From assembly GCF_900100275.1 (NCBI RefSeq), contig NZ_FNET01000019.1:1-64000 (forward strand): a DNA stretch of 64,000 nt. Direction: 5' to 3'. This DNA is from Lentzea albidocapillata subsp. violacea. GTDB taxonomy: Bacteria; Actinomycetota; Actinomycetes; Mycobacteriales; Pseudonocardiaceae. The notes under the pieces are model-generated. The model was not told the DNA's origin. It saw only the letters and a program-made list of their open reading frames with translations, and did no database searches. The position numbers were made by a program, and so were the translations under genes. This document shows positions 43,922 to 53,222 of the stretch, piece by piece; within the stretch, counting starts at the first letter, position 1; every line of letters begins with the position of its first letter.

Positions 43922-44787
43922 ATGGCTCGCGAGAACGCCGCCAGGCTCGCGGTGCTCATCGATACGGACAACGCACAGCCGTCGGTCGTCGGGGGTTGTT
44001 GGCCGAGGTCGCCAAGTTCGGTACCGCGCACGTCAAGCGAGCTTACGGAGACTGGACTGGGACCAACCTGCGAGGCTGGAACGATCAGCTGCTGGCCCAG
44101 TCGATTCAGCCCATCCAGCAGTTCGCCTACACAGCGGGCAAGAACGCCACCGATGCGGCGATGGTGATCGACGCGATGGACCTGCTGTACTCGGATCGCT
44201 TCGATGGATTCTGCATCGTCTCGAGTGATAGCGACTTCACCCGGCTCGCAGCGCGGCTGCGCGAGTCTGGTTTGACGGTGTTCGGGTTTGGCGAACGTAA
44301 GACCCCCAAGCCGTTCGTCGCGGCCTGCGACAAGTTCATCTACATCGAGAACCTGTCCTACGCCGACGGAACGACCGCGTCGACGGGCGCGGTGGTCAAG
44401 ACCAGACCGGCCGCGGTCTCCACCACGCAACTCAAGGCCGATACCGCGTTGGTCAACCAGCTGCGCAACGCCGTCGACGCGGCTTCCGATGACGACGGGT
44501 GGGCGCCTCTGGCGACCGTCGGGCACATCCTCATCAAGCAACGCTCGGATTTCGACTCGCGTAACTACGGCTACGCCAAGCTCAGCGAACTATTGACCGC
44601 GACCACCCTGTTCGAGCTCGACCACCGCCGCTCGGGCGACGGCAAACCGGCAGTCGTATACACCCGCGACAAACGCCGCCGCGTCGACAAGAAGACACAG
44701 ACGGCCTCAGCGGACACGAGAAGCGATAACGACTCGGCTGTAGAGGATCCCCACGGGGTCGCCGGCGCCGTCAACTTGAACGGGTAG
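43922..44787 (+). pseudogene. NYN/LabA-like nuclease with C-terminal OST-HTH-like domain, frameshifted
   Basis: GGGAGCGAGG precedes an ATG at 43922. The frame begins MARENAARLAVLIDTDNAQP, the first NYN strand, but then breaks near 43990-44000 at CGTCGGGGGTTG. The rest continues in the -1 frame: LLAEVAKFGTAHVKRAYGDW, NATDAAMVIDAMD and IVSSDSDFTRLA carry the remaining acidic residues. A LOTUS/OST-HTH-like region follows (VNQLRNAVDAASDDDGWAPL). One missing base would explain it. NYN proteins are RNases acting on structured RNA. It may be a sequencing error at the G-run, a true mutation, or less likely programmed slippage. Confidence 0.75.
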
Positions 44788-45064
44788 GCATCGCGCTGCT
44801 GTACGGTTTCGGCATTTTCCAGGCCAGAGCGGAACCATGCCGAAGCCCTCCAGTTGGGATTAGAGGACTCGGTGTAGTCACCCCGATGCTCGAATACGTT
44901 CTTCCTGCCGACCGGACATCCATCCTTGGTGGGCGCTTGCGGCGGTAGCGAGGCAGCGCGCCACAATCGGCGGTCTAATACAACCGCGTTCACATGGGAT
45001 GCGTGGTTACTGCTAAATTGGGCTGACTCCATCAATTCTTCATCAATCCTGCGGGGTATGCGGA

Positions 45065-45272
45065 ATGACACAGAAGGTCCTGGTACAGCTCATTGACGAC
45101 CCGGACGGCACCACAGCCGTAGAACATCGAGACCGTGCAGTTCGGCCTCGATGGCACCACTTATGAGATCGATCTCAAGGCGCAGAACGCGGGCACCAGG
45201 AACGGACACGAGCTGTCTGATCGTGGCCGGATCCCAGCCCACGTCATCGACGAGTTCGAGAAGGATCACTGA
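45065..45272 (+). pseudogene. lsr2: Degenerate lsr2 (nucleoid-associated protein gene)
   Basis: The start reads MTQKVLVQLIDDPDGTTA, the Lsr2 N-terminus. After a frameshift near 45118-45130 the next frame gives ETVQFGLDGTTYEIDLKAQN, the rest of the dimerisation domain. It then jumps to LSDRGRIPAHVIDEFEKDH, the end of the DNA-binding domain. About 40-50 residues, including the linker and the IRxWA part, are missing. Lsr2 is the xenogeneic silencer of actinobacteria; this copy cannot be functional as read. Confidence 0.8.
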
Positions 45273-45541
45273 TGATCATGCGACCCGCGTGGGATGCCCC
45301 GGTGCGGTTGGCAAGTCACAGTCGCGATGGGAACAGACTTGGTAGCCGGCAGTAGGTCTTGTTGCGGAGCATGGTCACAGCCAGCGGGATGTCCGGACAC
45401 GAAACCCGTCATCGCTACGGCAGGCGTGTGATTGTCACCGAAGGTGGCGAACTGGTCAAGACAAGACGCACTCTGCACCACCATCAATCCGAGCACGACG
45501 GCCAGAGCAGCGACCAAGCGCTTAACGCGTGCTCGTGTCAC
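45266..45541 (-). CDS. Putative exported small protein
   Basis: A GTG at 45541 preceded by AAGGAAG gives 91 residues. A basic start and hydrophobic helix (VKRLVAALAVVLGLMVV) lead to a possible lipobox-like SASC and a short extracytoplasmic part. A longer frame from a TTG at 45625 is possible. No family is recognised and the gene is weakly supported. Confidence 0.35.
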   Translation of the reverse strand: MTRARVKRLVAALAVVLGLMVVQSASCLDQFATFGDNHTPAVAMTGFVSGHPAGCDHAPQQDLLPATKSVPIATVTCQPHRGIPRGSHDHQ

Positions 45542-45658
45542 AGCACTGACAGCTTCCTTGCCCAGCACGCTCGCCAGGATAGAGGCACCCTGATTCAGCG
45601 CACCGCTTAGTGCAGGTATCGCCAATGGCTACCGCATCATCTTCCCAGGCGACCGGTC

Positions 45659-46153
45659 TTAGCCTCGGGCTTTCTCGCCGGTCGGGGTCACGGCGAACCA
45701 GACCCCATCGAGGCCGTCACCGAACGCGTCGCCGGCTTTTTCGTCCTCGACGTAGCGGTACAACGGGTGCCCGTTGAGCGTCACCTGCCTGAGGCCGTTG
45801 GGGCGCTCCGTCATGCCGAGAAGCACGGCGTCGATGCCGTTCGTGGTTTCCACCTCGGCCGTCAGCAGAGGCGTCCACTTCAGCGTGCAGTCGGGCTCGA
45901 CGCAATTGGACTTCGGTGGATTCGTTGCATCCTTCTCGTACCGGTAGATGGTGTTCTGATTGTGGTCCACGAGGATCTCGCCGAGGTTCGGCGTCTGCAC
46001 AACCTGAACTCCCATCCTGTACTCAGGTGACGTCTCTCCGTCGACTGCCGGTCCAGCAGGTCCGATCAGACCGAGTGAAGTGCCGTCAGGGTTCGTCGCG
46101 CAGGCACCTGTCAGCAGAAGCAACGCCAGCGCGGCCGCACCTCTCCGTGACAC
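45659..46153 (-). CDS. Lipoprotein with COG4315-type repeats
   Basis: A 164-residue lipoprotein from a GTG at 46153 with AGGAGGGGGG upstream. The lipobox is LTGAC. The mature part contains the secreted repeats of the COG4315 family: LGEILVDHNQNTIYRYEKD with NCVEPDCTLKWTPLL, and LNGHPLYRYVEDEKAGDAFG. Such proteins are of unknown function, often near redox or metal genes. It precedes no clear operon partner but lies beside the lysyl oxidase-like gene. Confidence 0.75.
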   Translation of the reverse strand: MSRRGAAALALLLLTGACATNPDGTSLGLIGPAGPAVDGETSPEYRMGVQVVQTPNLGEILVDHNQNTIYRYEKDATNPPKSNCVEPDCTLKWTPLLTAEVETTNGIDAVLLGMTERPNGLRQVTLNGHPLYRYVEDEKAGDAFGDGLDGVWFAVTPTGEKARG

Positions 46154-46270
46154 CGGGGCCCCCCTCCTGCGGCAGACGGTCTCCTCAATGTCTACGGATG
46201 TCGCGACCACCTCGTTCAAGGCCTGAGCCTGGAATTCCGAGCACGTGTCAACGACGCGCGGATTCACTGT

Positions 46271-47419
46271 TCAGGGGGCGTTCGCGTTGGCGCAACAGCA
46301 GCAGCCCAGCGCGGAGGTCACGGAACTGCACCCATTCCTCCCGGTGGCCGAACCCGGTGTCCGGATGGGCCCGCTGCGGCCGCGCACAGCAGATCTCGTC
46401 AAGGGCACGTTCGGCGCCTGACCCAGGCCACGGTCATCCTGCCTGGCGACAGAACCCGTTCCCGCCTTCGTCGCAGCCGTGCAACGCTCCCGTCCTGGAC
46501 AGCTCCTGAGCAGCGTCACGGCAGGAGCCTCAGTGATCACCAACGGCCGGGTGGCGGCGCCGCCTGGCCATTGGACGGAGATCGAGATCGAGGAGGAGTT
46601 GTTGTCGTAACTGGACTCGACGAGGGTACGGTCGGAGTTGACCGTGTTGACCACGTCGTAGGTGCCGGACGGGACGTTGGTGAGGTCGAGCCACTGGAAG
46701 TCGACGTTGAAGCGGTAGTCGTCGCCGCTGCCGACGGAGATGCCCTCGAACATCTCGGTAGCGCGTGGATCGCCGTATCCGCAGCGGCTCTTCTCGAGGC
46801 GTTGCGCGAGCTGGCCTTCCGGGCTGGCGGTGTCGCGCACTGCGCCGGGCAACGTGTCGGCATCGGCGGTGCGGTAGCGGTCGCCGAGGCAGAACCCGTT
46901 CTTGCGGTCGGCGACAACGGTCTCGCCCCCTGGAGTCCGCAGCTGCAGCCGCGCGAATCCCATGAGGTGCCAGTGCCTGTGCATTCGGGCAGGCTCGTAG
47001 TACATCGACGTGGCGGTGGCACGCTCGGCTTCGTCGTACGAGCCAGGAATCGGCCCGCCTCGTCCGGTTTGGAAGGCTTGACGCACTTCCATGTCGGCGG
47101 AGCTTCGGTTTGGACGTCGGCCGTAGAGCAGCAAGGGACCGTCGCCGACGTTGTCCTCGGCGGTGGTGAACCGCAGTCGAACCGCTTGGATGTCGCCAGA
47201 AGTCACGCAGTCGCCATTGGGCGCCTGGGCGTCGGTGACCATGCAGACGTCCCAGTCCCGGCAAAGCGCGGGATCTCCGCCATAGCCACCAGGGCATCCG
47301 ACCGGTGCTTGGCGAAGGTCCGGCAGCAGAGGCTGCTCGTTTGCCTGAGCCTGCGACACCAATGCCGCGGTGATCACTAAAGCCAGCCCTGCCGCACTCC
47401 AGAATCTGCCAGAACCCAT
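46271..47419 (-). CDS. Secreted lysyl oxidase-like protein
   Basis: A 382-residue protein with a signal peptide (cleavage after AQA, about residue 26). MHRHWHLMGFARLQL holds the His cluster that binds copper in lysyl oxidases. ISVGSGDDYRFNVDFQWLDL and GTYDVVNTVNSDRTLVESSYDNN match the C-terminal half of the LOX fold. The last 80 residues (from about 300) look out of frame: Arg/Pro-rich and ending in four Cys in a row. A frameshift near 46500 is possible. Copper-dependent amine oxidation of wall or protein lysines is inferred. Confidence 0.7.
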   Translation of the reverse strand: MGSGRFWSAAGLALVITAALVSQAQANEQPLLPDLRQAPVGCPGGYGGDPALCRDWDVCMVTDAQAPNGDCVTSGDIQAVRLRFTTAEDNVGDGPLLLYGRRPNRSSADMEVRQAFQTGRGGPIPGSYDEAERATATSMYYEPARMHRHWHLMGFARLQLRTPGGETVVADRKNGFCLGDRYRTADADTLPGAVRDTASPEGQLAQRLEKSRCGYGDPRATEMFEGISVGSGDDYRFNVDFQWLDLTNVPSGTYDVVNTVNSDRTLVESSYDNNSSSISISVQWPGGAATRPLVITEAPAVTLLRSCPGRERCTAATKAGTGSVARQDDRGLGQAPNVPLTRSAVRGRSGPIRTPGSATGRNGCSSVTSALGCCCCANANAP

Positions 47420-47430
47420 GGCGGACGAGG

Positions 47431-47673
47431 CTAGTGCGAGAAGACACTCTTGGCCTTGATCCTAACTTCAGGTGTACCCGGCCGAGTGAACCGGAACAAG
47501 AAGTGTCTGCAGCTCGACACGATCGTCACCGGCAGGCCGGCCACCTCCGGCGGCGCGGCGAATCGGTCGCCCGTCTCGTACAACACCGAGCCGACGGCAG
47601 CGAACAGCAGTGCGCCCCCGTGCCCATGCCCGTGGCCCCTGACTCGGTGCCCGCGCGGGCGCAGGCCACACAC
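47431..47673 (-). CDS. His-rich small protein (doubtful)
   Basis: An 80-residue frame ending 11 bases before the lysyl oxidase start. GHRVRGHGHGHGG near the N-terminus could bind metal, and a hydrophobic ALLFAAVGSVLYE follows. The start (GTG 47673) has no strong ribosome site. It lies in the 309-base gap before the copper ATPase on the opposite strand, so it could equally be promoter DNA. Confidence 0.3.
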   Translation of the reverse strand: MCGLRPRGHRVRGHGHGHGGALLFAAVGSVLYETGDRFAAPPEVAGLPVTIVSSCRHFLFRFTRPGTPEVRIKAKSVFSH

Positions 47674-47728
47674 ACTCTCTACTATTGGCCATAGTTTTAG
47701 AGCGGACTCTGCGAAGCGGGACTCTCAC

Positions 47729-50038
47729 ATGGTCGAATCCGGACTCGTTCCCACCGGCACAGCTGATCCCGGTCAGGGGGAAGCTGCGAGGAACCGGCGA
47801 GATGTCGAGCTGTTCGTGTCCGGCATGACCTGTGCGGCCTGCGCGGCCAGGACGTCGCGCAAGCTGAACAAGTTCTCCGGTGTGGCCGCGACCGTCAACT
47901 TCGCCACCGGCCGGGCGCAGGTGACCGTGACCAGCGACGTGACCGACGAGGCACTCGTCGAAGCGGTCGTCCAGGTCGGGTACGGAGCCGAGGTCGTGCG
48001 GCCTGCGGAACCGGAGCCTGAGGGCCGCGACGAGGCGGAGCACGCCCGCGACCTGTGGCACAGGCTCGTGGTGGCAGTGGTGTTGTTCGTCCCACTGGCT
48101 GATCTGTCGATCACCTTCACCGTGCTGCCTGGTTGGCGTTTCCCCGGCTGGCAGTGGTTGCTTCTGGCGCTCGCGGCACCGGTGGTGTGCTGGGCAGCAG
48201 CGCCGTTCCACCGCGTCGCCGCACGTAGCGCCAGGCGTGGCGCCACCTCGATGGACACCCTCGTGTCGCTCGGGATCATCGCGGCGACGGCGTGGTCGAG
48301 CTACTCGATGTTCTTCGCGGCGGCGCCGCCCGAGAGTGTCGCCGGGATGTGGTTGTTGCCGCAGCCGGAAGGCGCGATTTACCTGGAGGTGGCGGCAGGC
48401 CTGACAGCGTTCGTGCTCGCTGGCCGCTACTTCGAGGCCAAGGCACGGTGGCGGGCTGGTGGCGCGTTGCGTGAACTGGCCGCGTTGCGTGCCGAGGAAG
48501 TCGTTCTCGTGCTCGACGACGGCTCTCACCACATCGTTCCCGTCGACCAGCTTCAGGTCGGCCGGCGGTTCATCGTCCGGTCCGGTGAGAGGGTCGCCAG
48601 CGATGGCGTGGTGGTCGACGGACGCGCTGCCGTCGACATGAGCTCCATGACCGGCGAGTCGGTGCCGGTGGAAGCCGCCGCGGGCGCCGACGTCATCGGT
48701 GGCACCGTCGTCCTCAACGGCACGCTGCTGGTCAAGGCCACGAAGGTCGGCCGGGACACCCAACTGGCCGCGATGGAGCGGCTGGTGGCGGATGCGCAGA
48801 CTGGAGAGGCACCGGTGCAGCGCGTAGCGGATCGGGCGTCCGGCTATTTCGTACCCGCGGTGCTGGCGTTGGCGATCCTCACGCTCGCCGGGTGGCTCCT
48901 GATCGACGGCTCCGTCGAGCGGTCGTTCGCCGCCGCGCTCGCGGTGTTGGTGATCGCGTGCCCGTGCGCGCTCGGCCTCGCGACCCCGATGGCGTTGATG
49001 GTCGCCTCCGGCCGGGCAGCACGGCTGGGTCTGTTCATCAAGGGCTACCCGGCGCTCGAGTCGACGCGAACCATCGACACGGTCGTGCTCGACAAGACCG
49101 GCACGGTCACGACAGGCACGATGTCGTTGGTTGACGTGCACTGCGCCGACGATGTCGAACGCACCGAGTTGCTGCGACTGGTGGGCGCACTCGAACAGGT
49201 CTCCACGCACCCGGTCGCGGTGGCGATCGTCTCCGCAGCCCGCGCGGAGGTCGGCTCCCTGCCGCCGGTCTCCGGTTTCCGCGACGAACCCGGCCTGGGT
49301 GCCTCGGGGACCGTGGACGGCCACGAGGTGCGGGCCGGACGCGCGAAGTTGTTCACCGACCAGGGTTGCGCACTGCCCGCGGCGCTCGACGAACTGCGCG
49401 GCGAGTGGGAGCACCACGGCCGGACCACGGTGGTGGTCAGCCTGGACGGAGAGTTCGCCGGGCTGCTCGGCCTGCGCGACGCGGTGCGGGCCGACGCGCG
49501 GCAAGCGGTCGCCGAACTGCATGAGCTCGGTCTGCGCACGGTGTTGCTCACCGGGGACAACGAGACCACGGCCCGCACGGTCGCTGAGGAGATCGGCGTC
49601 GAGCGCGTCGTCGCGGGAGTCCTGCCGGGCGACAAGGCGGAGGAGGTGCGTCGGCTGAAGGCGGAGGGACGTGCGGTGGCTGTGGTCGGCGACGGGGTGA
49701 ACGACGCTGCCGCCCTCGCCACCGCCGACCTGGGCATGGCGATCGGGGCCGGCACTGACGTCGCGATCGATGCCGCGGATCTCATCCTGGTGCGCGAGGA
49801 CGTCACGGCGGTACCCGACGCGATCAAACTCGCCCGCGCGACGCTGCGGACCATCCGCGGGAACCTGTTCTGGGCGTTCGGCTACAACGTCGCGGCGATT
49901 CCTCTCGCCGCGGCCGGACTGCTCAACCCGCTCGTCGCCGGCGCGGCGATGGCGATGTCGTCACTGTTCGTGGTGTCCAACAGCATGCGCCTGCGGCGGT
50001 TCACGCCCAGTCCGGCGCAGCAGAACGACAGGACGTGA
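47729..50038 (+). CDS. Copper-transporting P1B-type ATPase
   Basis: A 769-residue pump, probably exporting Cu(I) or loading extracytoplasmic cuproenzymes. An N-terminal HMA domain carries GMTCAAC (about residue 32-38). The transporter core has CPC in IACPCALGLATP, the phosphorylation motif DKTGTVT, the HP locus STHPVA, TGDN and GDGVNDAAAL, with eight predicted helices. The ATG at 47729 lies just before the HMA domain; a longer upstream frame is rejected. Its stop overlaps the CtaG gene (GTGA). Confidence 0.88.
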   Translation: MVESGLVPTGTADPGQGEAARNRRDVELFVSGMTCAACAARTSRKLNKFSGVAATVNFATGRAQVTVTSDVTDEALVEAVVQVGYGAEVVRPAEPEPEGRDEAEHARDLWHRLVVAVVLFVPLADLSITFTVLPGWRFPGWQWLLLALAAPVVCWAAAPFHRVAARSARRGATSMDTLVSLGIIAATAWSSYSMFFAAAPPESVAGMWLLPQPEGAIYLEVAAGLTAFVLAGRYFEAKARWRAGGALRELAALRAEEVVLVLDDGSHHIVPVDQLQVGRRFIVRSGERVASDGVVVDGRAAVDMSSMTGESVPVEAAAGADVIGGTVVLNGTLLVKATKVGRDTQLAAMERLVADAQTGEAPVQRVADRASGYFVPAVLALAILTLAGWLLIDGSVERSFAAALAVLVIACPCALGLATPMALMVASGRAARLGLFIKGYPALESTRTIDTVVLDKTGTVTTGTMSLVDVHCADDVERTELLRLVGALEQVSTHPVAVAIVSAARAEVGSLPPVSGFRDEPGLGASGTVDGHEVRAGRAKLFTDQGCALPAALDELRGEWEHHGRTTVVVSLDGEFAGLLGLRDAVRADARQAVAELHELGLRTVLLTGDNETTARTVAEEIGVERVVAGVLPGDKAEEVRRLKAEGRAVAVVGDGVNDAAALATADLGMAIGAGTDVAIDAADLILVREDVTAVPDAIKLARATLRTIRGNLFWAFGYNVAAIPLAAAGLLNPLVAGAAMAMSSLFVVSNSMRLRRFTPSPAQQNDRT

Positions 50039-51045
50039 CCACGGTGTCCGGTGCCGCACTGGCGACCATGCCCGACGTGAACCTGCCACCGCTGACGGTC
50101 GCGAGGATGTTCACCAGCTGGACGCTGGATCCGGCGATGGTGCTGCCGATCATCGCCGCGGGAGCCCTGTACCTGTGGGGCGTGAGAGTGCTGCGCCGCC
50201 GGGGTGACACCTGGGAACGCAGCCGCGTCGTCTACTGGTTCGTCGGGCTCGCCATCATCTTCGTCGCGACGTCCTCGGCGCTCGGCGTCTACGACCGTGT
50301 CCTCTTCAGCGTGCCCGCGATCCAGCACATGCTTCTGCAGATGATCGCGCCGGTACCTCTGGTCCTCGGAGCGCCGATGCGGCTGGCGATGCGCACCCTG
50401 CCCAAACGCGGCCGCGCGCTGCTTCTCGCGGTGGTGCACAGCGCCCCGGCACGCTTCCTCGCGCACCCCGCCATCACGTTCCTGCTGTTCTCAGTCAGCC
50501 AGTTCGTCTTCTACTACACGCCGCTCTACGACTGGTCGCTCACCAACGTGTGGGCGCACGACCTCTCCCACGTGCACTTCGTGCTGGCGGGGTTCCTATT
50601 CTACTGGTCGCTGCTGGGCGTGGACCCGGTGCCGCACCGGCCGCCGTTCGTCTTCCGGTTCGTCATGGTCGTCGGCCTCGGGCCGGTGCACATCCTGCTC
50701 GGCATCCCGATCATGATGATGGCGACGCTGGTCAGCGACTTCTACGTCGGTGCCGGCCGCCGGTCGTGGGGTCCCACTCCCCTGGCGGACCAGCAGATCG
50801 GCGGCGGTGTCCTCTGGGGATTCGGCGACGTGGCGGCGGCCGTGCTCGTCGGCGCGTTCCTGCGCCAGTGGTACCGCTCCGACGAACGGGAAGCGCGCCG
50901 GATGGACCGGCAGCTCGACCGCGCGCACGGCGAGTCGGCCACGGTCACCCCGTGGTGGCTCCTCGAAGAAGGCAACAAGTCGGCTGAACTGCTTGGGCCT
51001 CAGCGCGATTCCGAACGAACGAGCCCACGGAAGCGGTCCCGGTGA
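50035..51045 (+). CDS. CtaG-like cytochrome c oxidase assembly protein
   Basis: A 336-residue, seven-helix membrane protein of the caa3-type CtaG family. Family hallmarks include VPAIQHMLLQMIAPVPLVLGAP, SHVHFVLAGFLFYWSLLGVDP and PFVFRFVMV split around GLGPVHILLG. It takes part in copper delivery for terminal oxidase maturation. It is coupled to the ATPase before it and the CopD-CtaG gene after it by 4-base overlaps. Confidence 0.85.
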   Translation: MTTVSGAALATMPDVNLPPLTVARMFTSWTLDPAMVLPIIAAGALYLWGVRVLRRRGDTWERSRVVYWFVGLAIIFVATSSALGVYDRVLFSVPAIQHMLLQMIAPVPLVLGAPMRLAMRTLPKRGRALLLAVVHSAPARFLAHPAITFLLFSVSQFVFYYTPLYDWSLTNVWAHDLSHVHFVLAGFLFYWSLLGVDPVPHRPPFVFRFVMVVGLGPVHILLGIPIMMMATLVSDFYVGAGRRSWGPTPLADQQIGGGVLWGFGDVAAAVLVGAFLRQWYRSDEREARRMDRQLDRAHGESATVTPWWLLEEGNKSAELLGPQRDSERTSPRKRSR

Positions 51046-52970
51046 CGATCTCGACCTCCCGCCGCGGCGGGCGACCTGTGGCGTGGCTGGCCGGAGGAAC
51101 AGCTGTCGGACTGGTGCTCGTCGTTGCGCTCGTGTCCGGCAACGCTGACGCGTACGCGGCCATGGGCCTCCCCAATCCAGGAACCGTCACGAAGATCGGC
51201 ACGTATGTGCTGCGGTTCGTGGCCGACCTGGCGGCCGCGCTCTGTGCCGGTGCGCTGTGCTATGCGGCATTCTTCGTTCCTCCCAAGGATTCCGGTGCCC
51301 TGACCGCCGATGGCTGGAGCGCGGTCCGGTTGGGTGGCTGGGCCGCATGGGTGTGGTTCGTCGCAGCCGCACTCCTGGTGCCGTTCGACGGCGCCGAGTC
51401 GACCGGTGTGCCGGTGACGGCGGTGCTGAGCCCCGAGGGCCTCGCGGTGGTGGTCTCCGTGCTGAGCGAACCGATCGCCTGGCTCGTCTCGGCAGTGGTG
51501 GCGCTCGTAGTCGCTCTGTGCTGCCACCGCGTACTGAGGTGGCGGCCGGCTGCCGGTCTCGCTGTGGTCGCTGTGATGGGCCTGCTGCCACCGGTCGTGG
51601 TGGGTCACGGCTCCGCGGGTCTGGCGCACGACGTGGCCATGAACAGCCTGATCATCCACGTGGTCACTGCGGCACTGTGGCTCGGCGTACTGGTCTGCCT
51701 GGTGCTGCACGTGCGTCGGGGCACCGGCAGGCCGGGCATCGCGATCAGGCGCTACCGGCGCTTCGCGTTCTGGTGCTGGCTCGCAGTGGCATCCTCGGGT
51801 GTGGTCGCCGCTCTCACGCTGGTCACCCCTTCGCAACTGCTCACCACCGAGTACGGCCGGACAACGCTCGCCAAGGTGGCCGTGTTCGCGTTGCTCGGGG
51901 CTCTCGCCACGCTGGCCCGCCGCAAACGAGGATTTGTCGCCCTCGTCGTGGCCGAGACCGTGCTCATGCTGGTCACGGTCGGGGTGTCGGCGGGCATGGC
52001 CCAGCAAGTGCCGCCGGCGCTGCTGGGAGCCGATCTCAACCCGCTCCAGGTCGCGCTCGGCTATCGGCTGCCCGGCCCGCCGGACGCGCTGAACCTGCTC
52101 CTCAGCTGGCGGCTGGACCTTCTGCTGGGCGTCGGCTTCCTCATCGCCGCCGCCGGGTACGTGCTTGCCCTGCAGCGGTTGCGCGCACGTGGCGAACGCT
52201 GGCCAGCGCACCGCACAGCAACGTGGCTGGCAGGGTGCGCCGTAGGGGTCATGGCGACATCGTCCGGCGTGGGTGCGTACGCACCGGCCAGCTTCAGCGT
52301 GCACATGGTGATGCACATGGCGCTCAACATGATCGCGCCGTTGCTGCTCGTACTCGGCGCGCCCGTCACTCTGGCCCTGCGGACACTCACCGAGGCGGAA
52401 GGTCCTCGTGAGCTGCTCGTCTGGGTTCTCGACTCGCGGCTGGCCCGGACACTGTGCCATCCGATCGTCGCGACTGTCGTGTTCGTCGTCAGCTACTACC
52501 TGCTGTACTTCGGCGGGGTCTTTGAGCCGGTGATGTCCGAGCACTGGTCGCGGATGGCGCTCAGCCTGGTCGTTCTCGTGAGCGGCTACCTGTTCTACTG
52601 GGTCGTCGTGGGCGCGGACCCGTCACCTGGGCGGCTGCCGCACCTCGGCCGGCTGGGCCTGGTGTTCGCGGTCATGCCGTTCCACGGCGTGTTCGCCGTG
52701 ATCCTGATGAGCACGAACACGGTGATCGCCTCGAACTACTACCGCACGCTCGCCCTGGGGTGGCAGGTCGATCTGCTGGCCGACCAGCGACTGGCCGGGG
52801 TGATCTCGTTGGTCGTCGGCGAACTCGCCCTCGTGGCAGCCCAGGTCGTGCTCCTGGTGCAGTGGCAACACCACGACCAACTCGGCACCTTCCGAACGCT
52901 GCCTGCCGACCTCGACGACGAGGAGACCGCAGCCTACCGCGCCATGCTGACGAAGCTCAGGCGTCGTTGA
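51042..52970 (+). CDS. CopD-CtaG fusion membrane protein
   Basis: A 642-residue protein with 14 or so membrane helices. The N-terminal half (about 1-335) is CopD-like: a four-to-eight-helix bundle with HVVTAALWLGVLVCLVL and LTTEYGRTTLAKVAVFALLG. The C-terminal half (about 350-630) is a CtaG domain: FSVHMVMHMALNMIAPLLLVLG and YYLLYFGGVFEPVM. The fusion is common in actinomycetes. Copper import for oxidase assembly is the likely role. It overlaps the preceding gene by four bases. Confidence 0.85.
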   Translation: MTISTSRRGGRPVAWLAGGTAVGLVLVVALVSGNADAYAAMGLPNPGTVTKIGTYVLRFVADLAAALCAGALCYAAFFVPPKDSGALTADGWSAVRLGGWAAWVWFVAAALLVPFDGAESTGVPVTAVLSPEGLAVVVSVLSEPIAWLVSAVVALVVALCCHRVLRWRPAAGLAVVAVMGLLPPVVVGHGSAGLAHDVAMNSLIIHVVTAALWLGVLVCLVLHVRRGTGRPGIAIRRYRRFAFWCWLAVASSGVVAALTLVTPSQLLTTEYGRTTLAKVAVFALLGALATLARRKRGFVALVVAETVLMLVTVGVSAGMAQQVPPALLGADLNPLQVALGYRLPGPPDALNLLLSWRLDLLLGVGFLIAAAGYVLALQRLRARGERWPAHRTATWLAGCAVGVMATSSGVGAYAPASFSVHMVMHMALNMIAPLLLVLGAPVTLALRTLTEAEGPRELLVWVLDSRLARTLCHPIVATVVFVVSYYLLYFGGVFEPVMSEHWSRMALSLVVLVSGYLFYWVVVGADPSPGRLPHLGRLGLVFAVMPFHGVFAVILMSTNTVIASNYYRTLALGWQVDLLADQRLAGVISLVVGELALVAAQVVLLVQWQHHDQLGTFRTLPADLDDEETAAYRAMLTKLRRR

Positions 52971-53222
52971 ACTGCTGGTCGTGGACGACACCGCGCTACT
53001 GCAGCAGACCGCTCCGCAGGTCACCCGCACCCAGGCTCCGGTTCCTCCGGTGCGACGGGCCCGTTCCTCGTGCTCGGCGCGATTGGTGCTCTGGCCGTGG
53101 GTCAAGCACAGGTAGATCACACCGAATCTGACCGGAAGCCGGGGTTGTCCCCGATGCGCCGGAGGCAGCGGTCGTGCTTGTCTGGAGAGGACGGCGAGCG
53201 GTGGACGAACTTGGGGCGAACC

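Noticed and set aside
44127-44339. Programmed -1 frameshift in the NYN gene
   Set aside because: The G-run context is not a classical slippery heptamer in the zero frame, so a mutation or error is more likely.
47468-49522. 684-codon minus-strand open frame
   Set aside because: Antisense to the copper ATPase, whose motifs are all intact on the plus strand.
51000-52544. 514-codon minus-strand open frame
   Set aside because: Antisense to the CopD-CtaG gene; rich in His/Gln/Arg with no recognisable domain.
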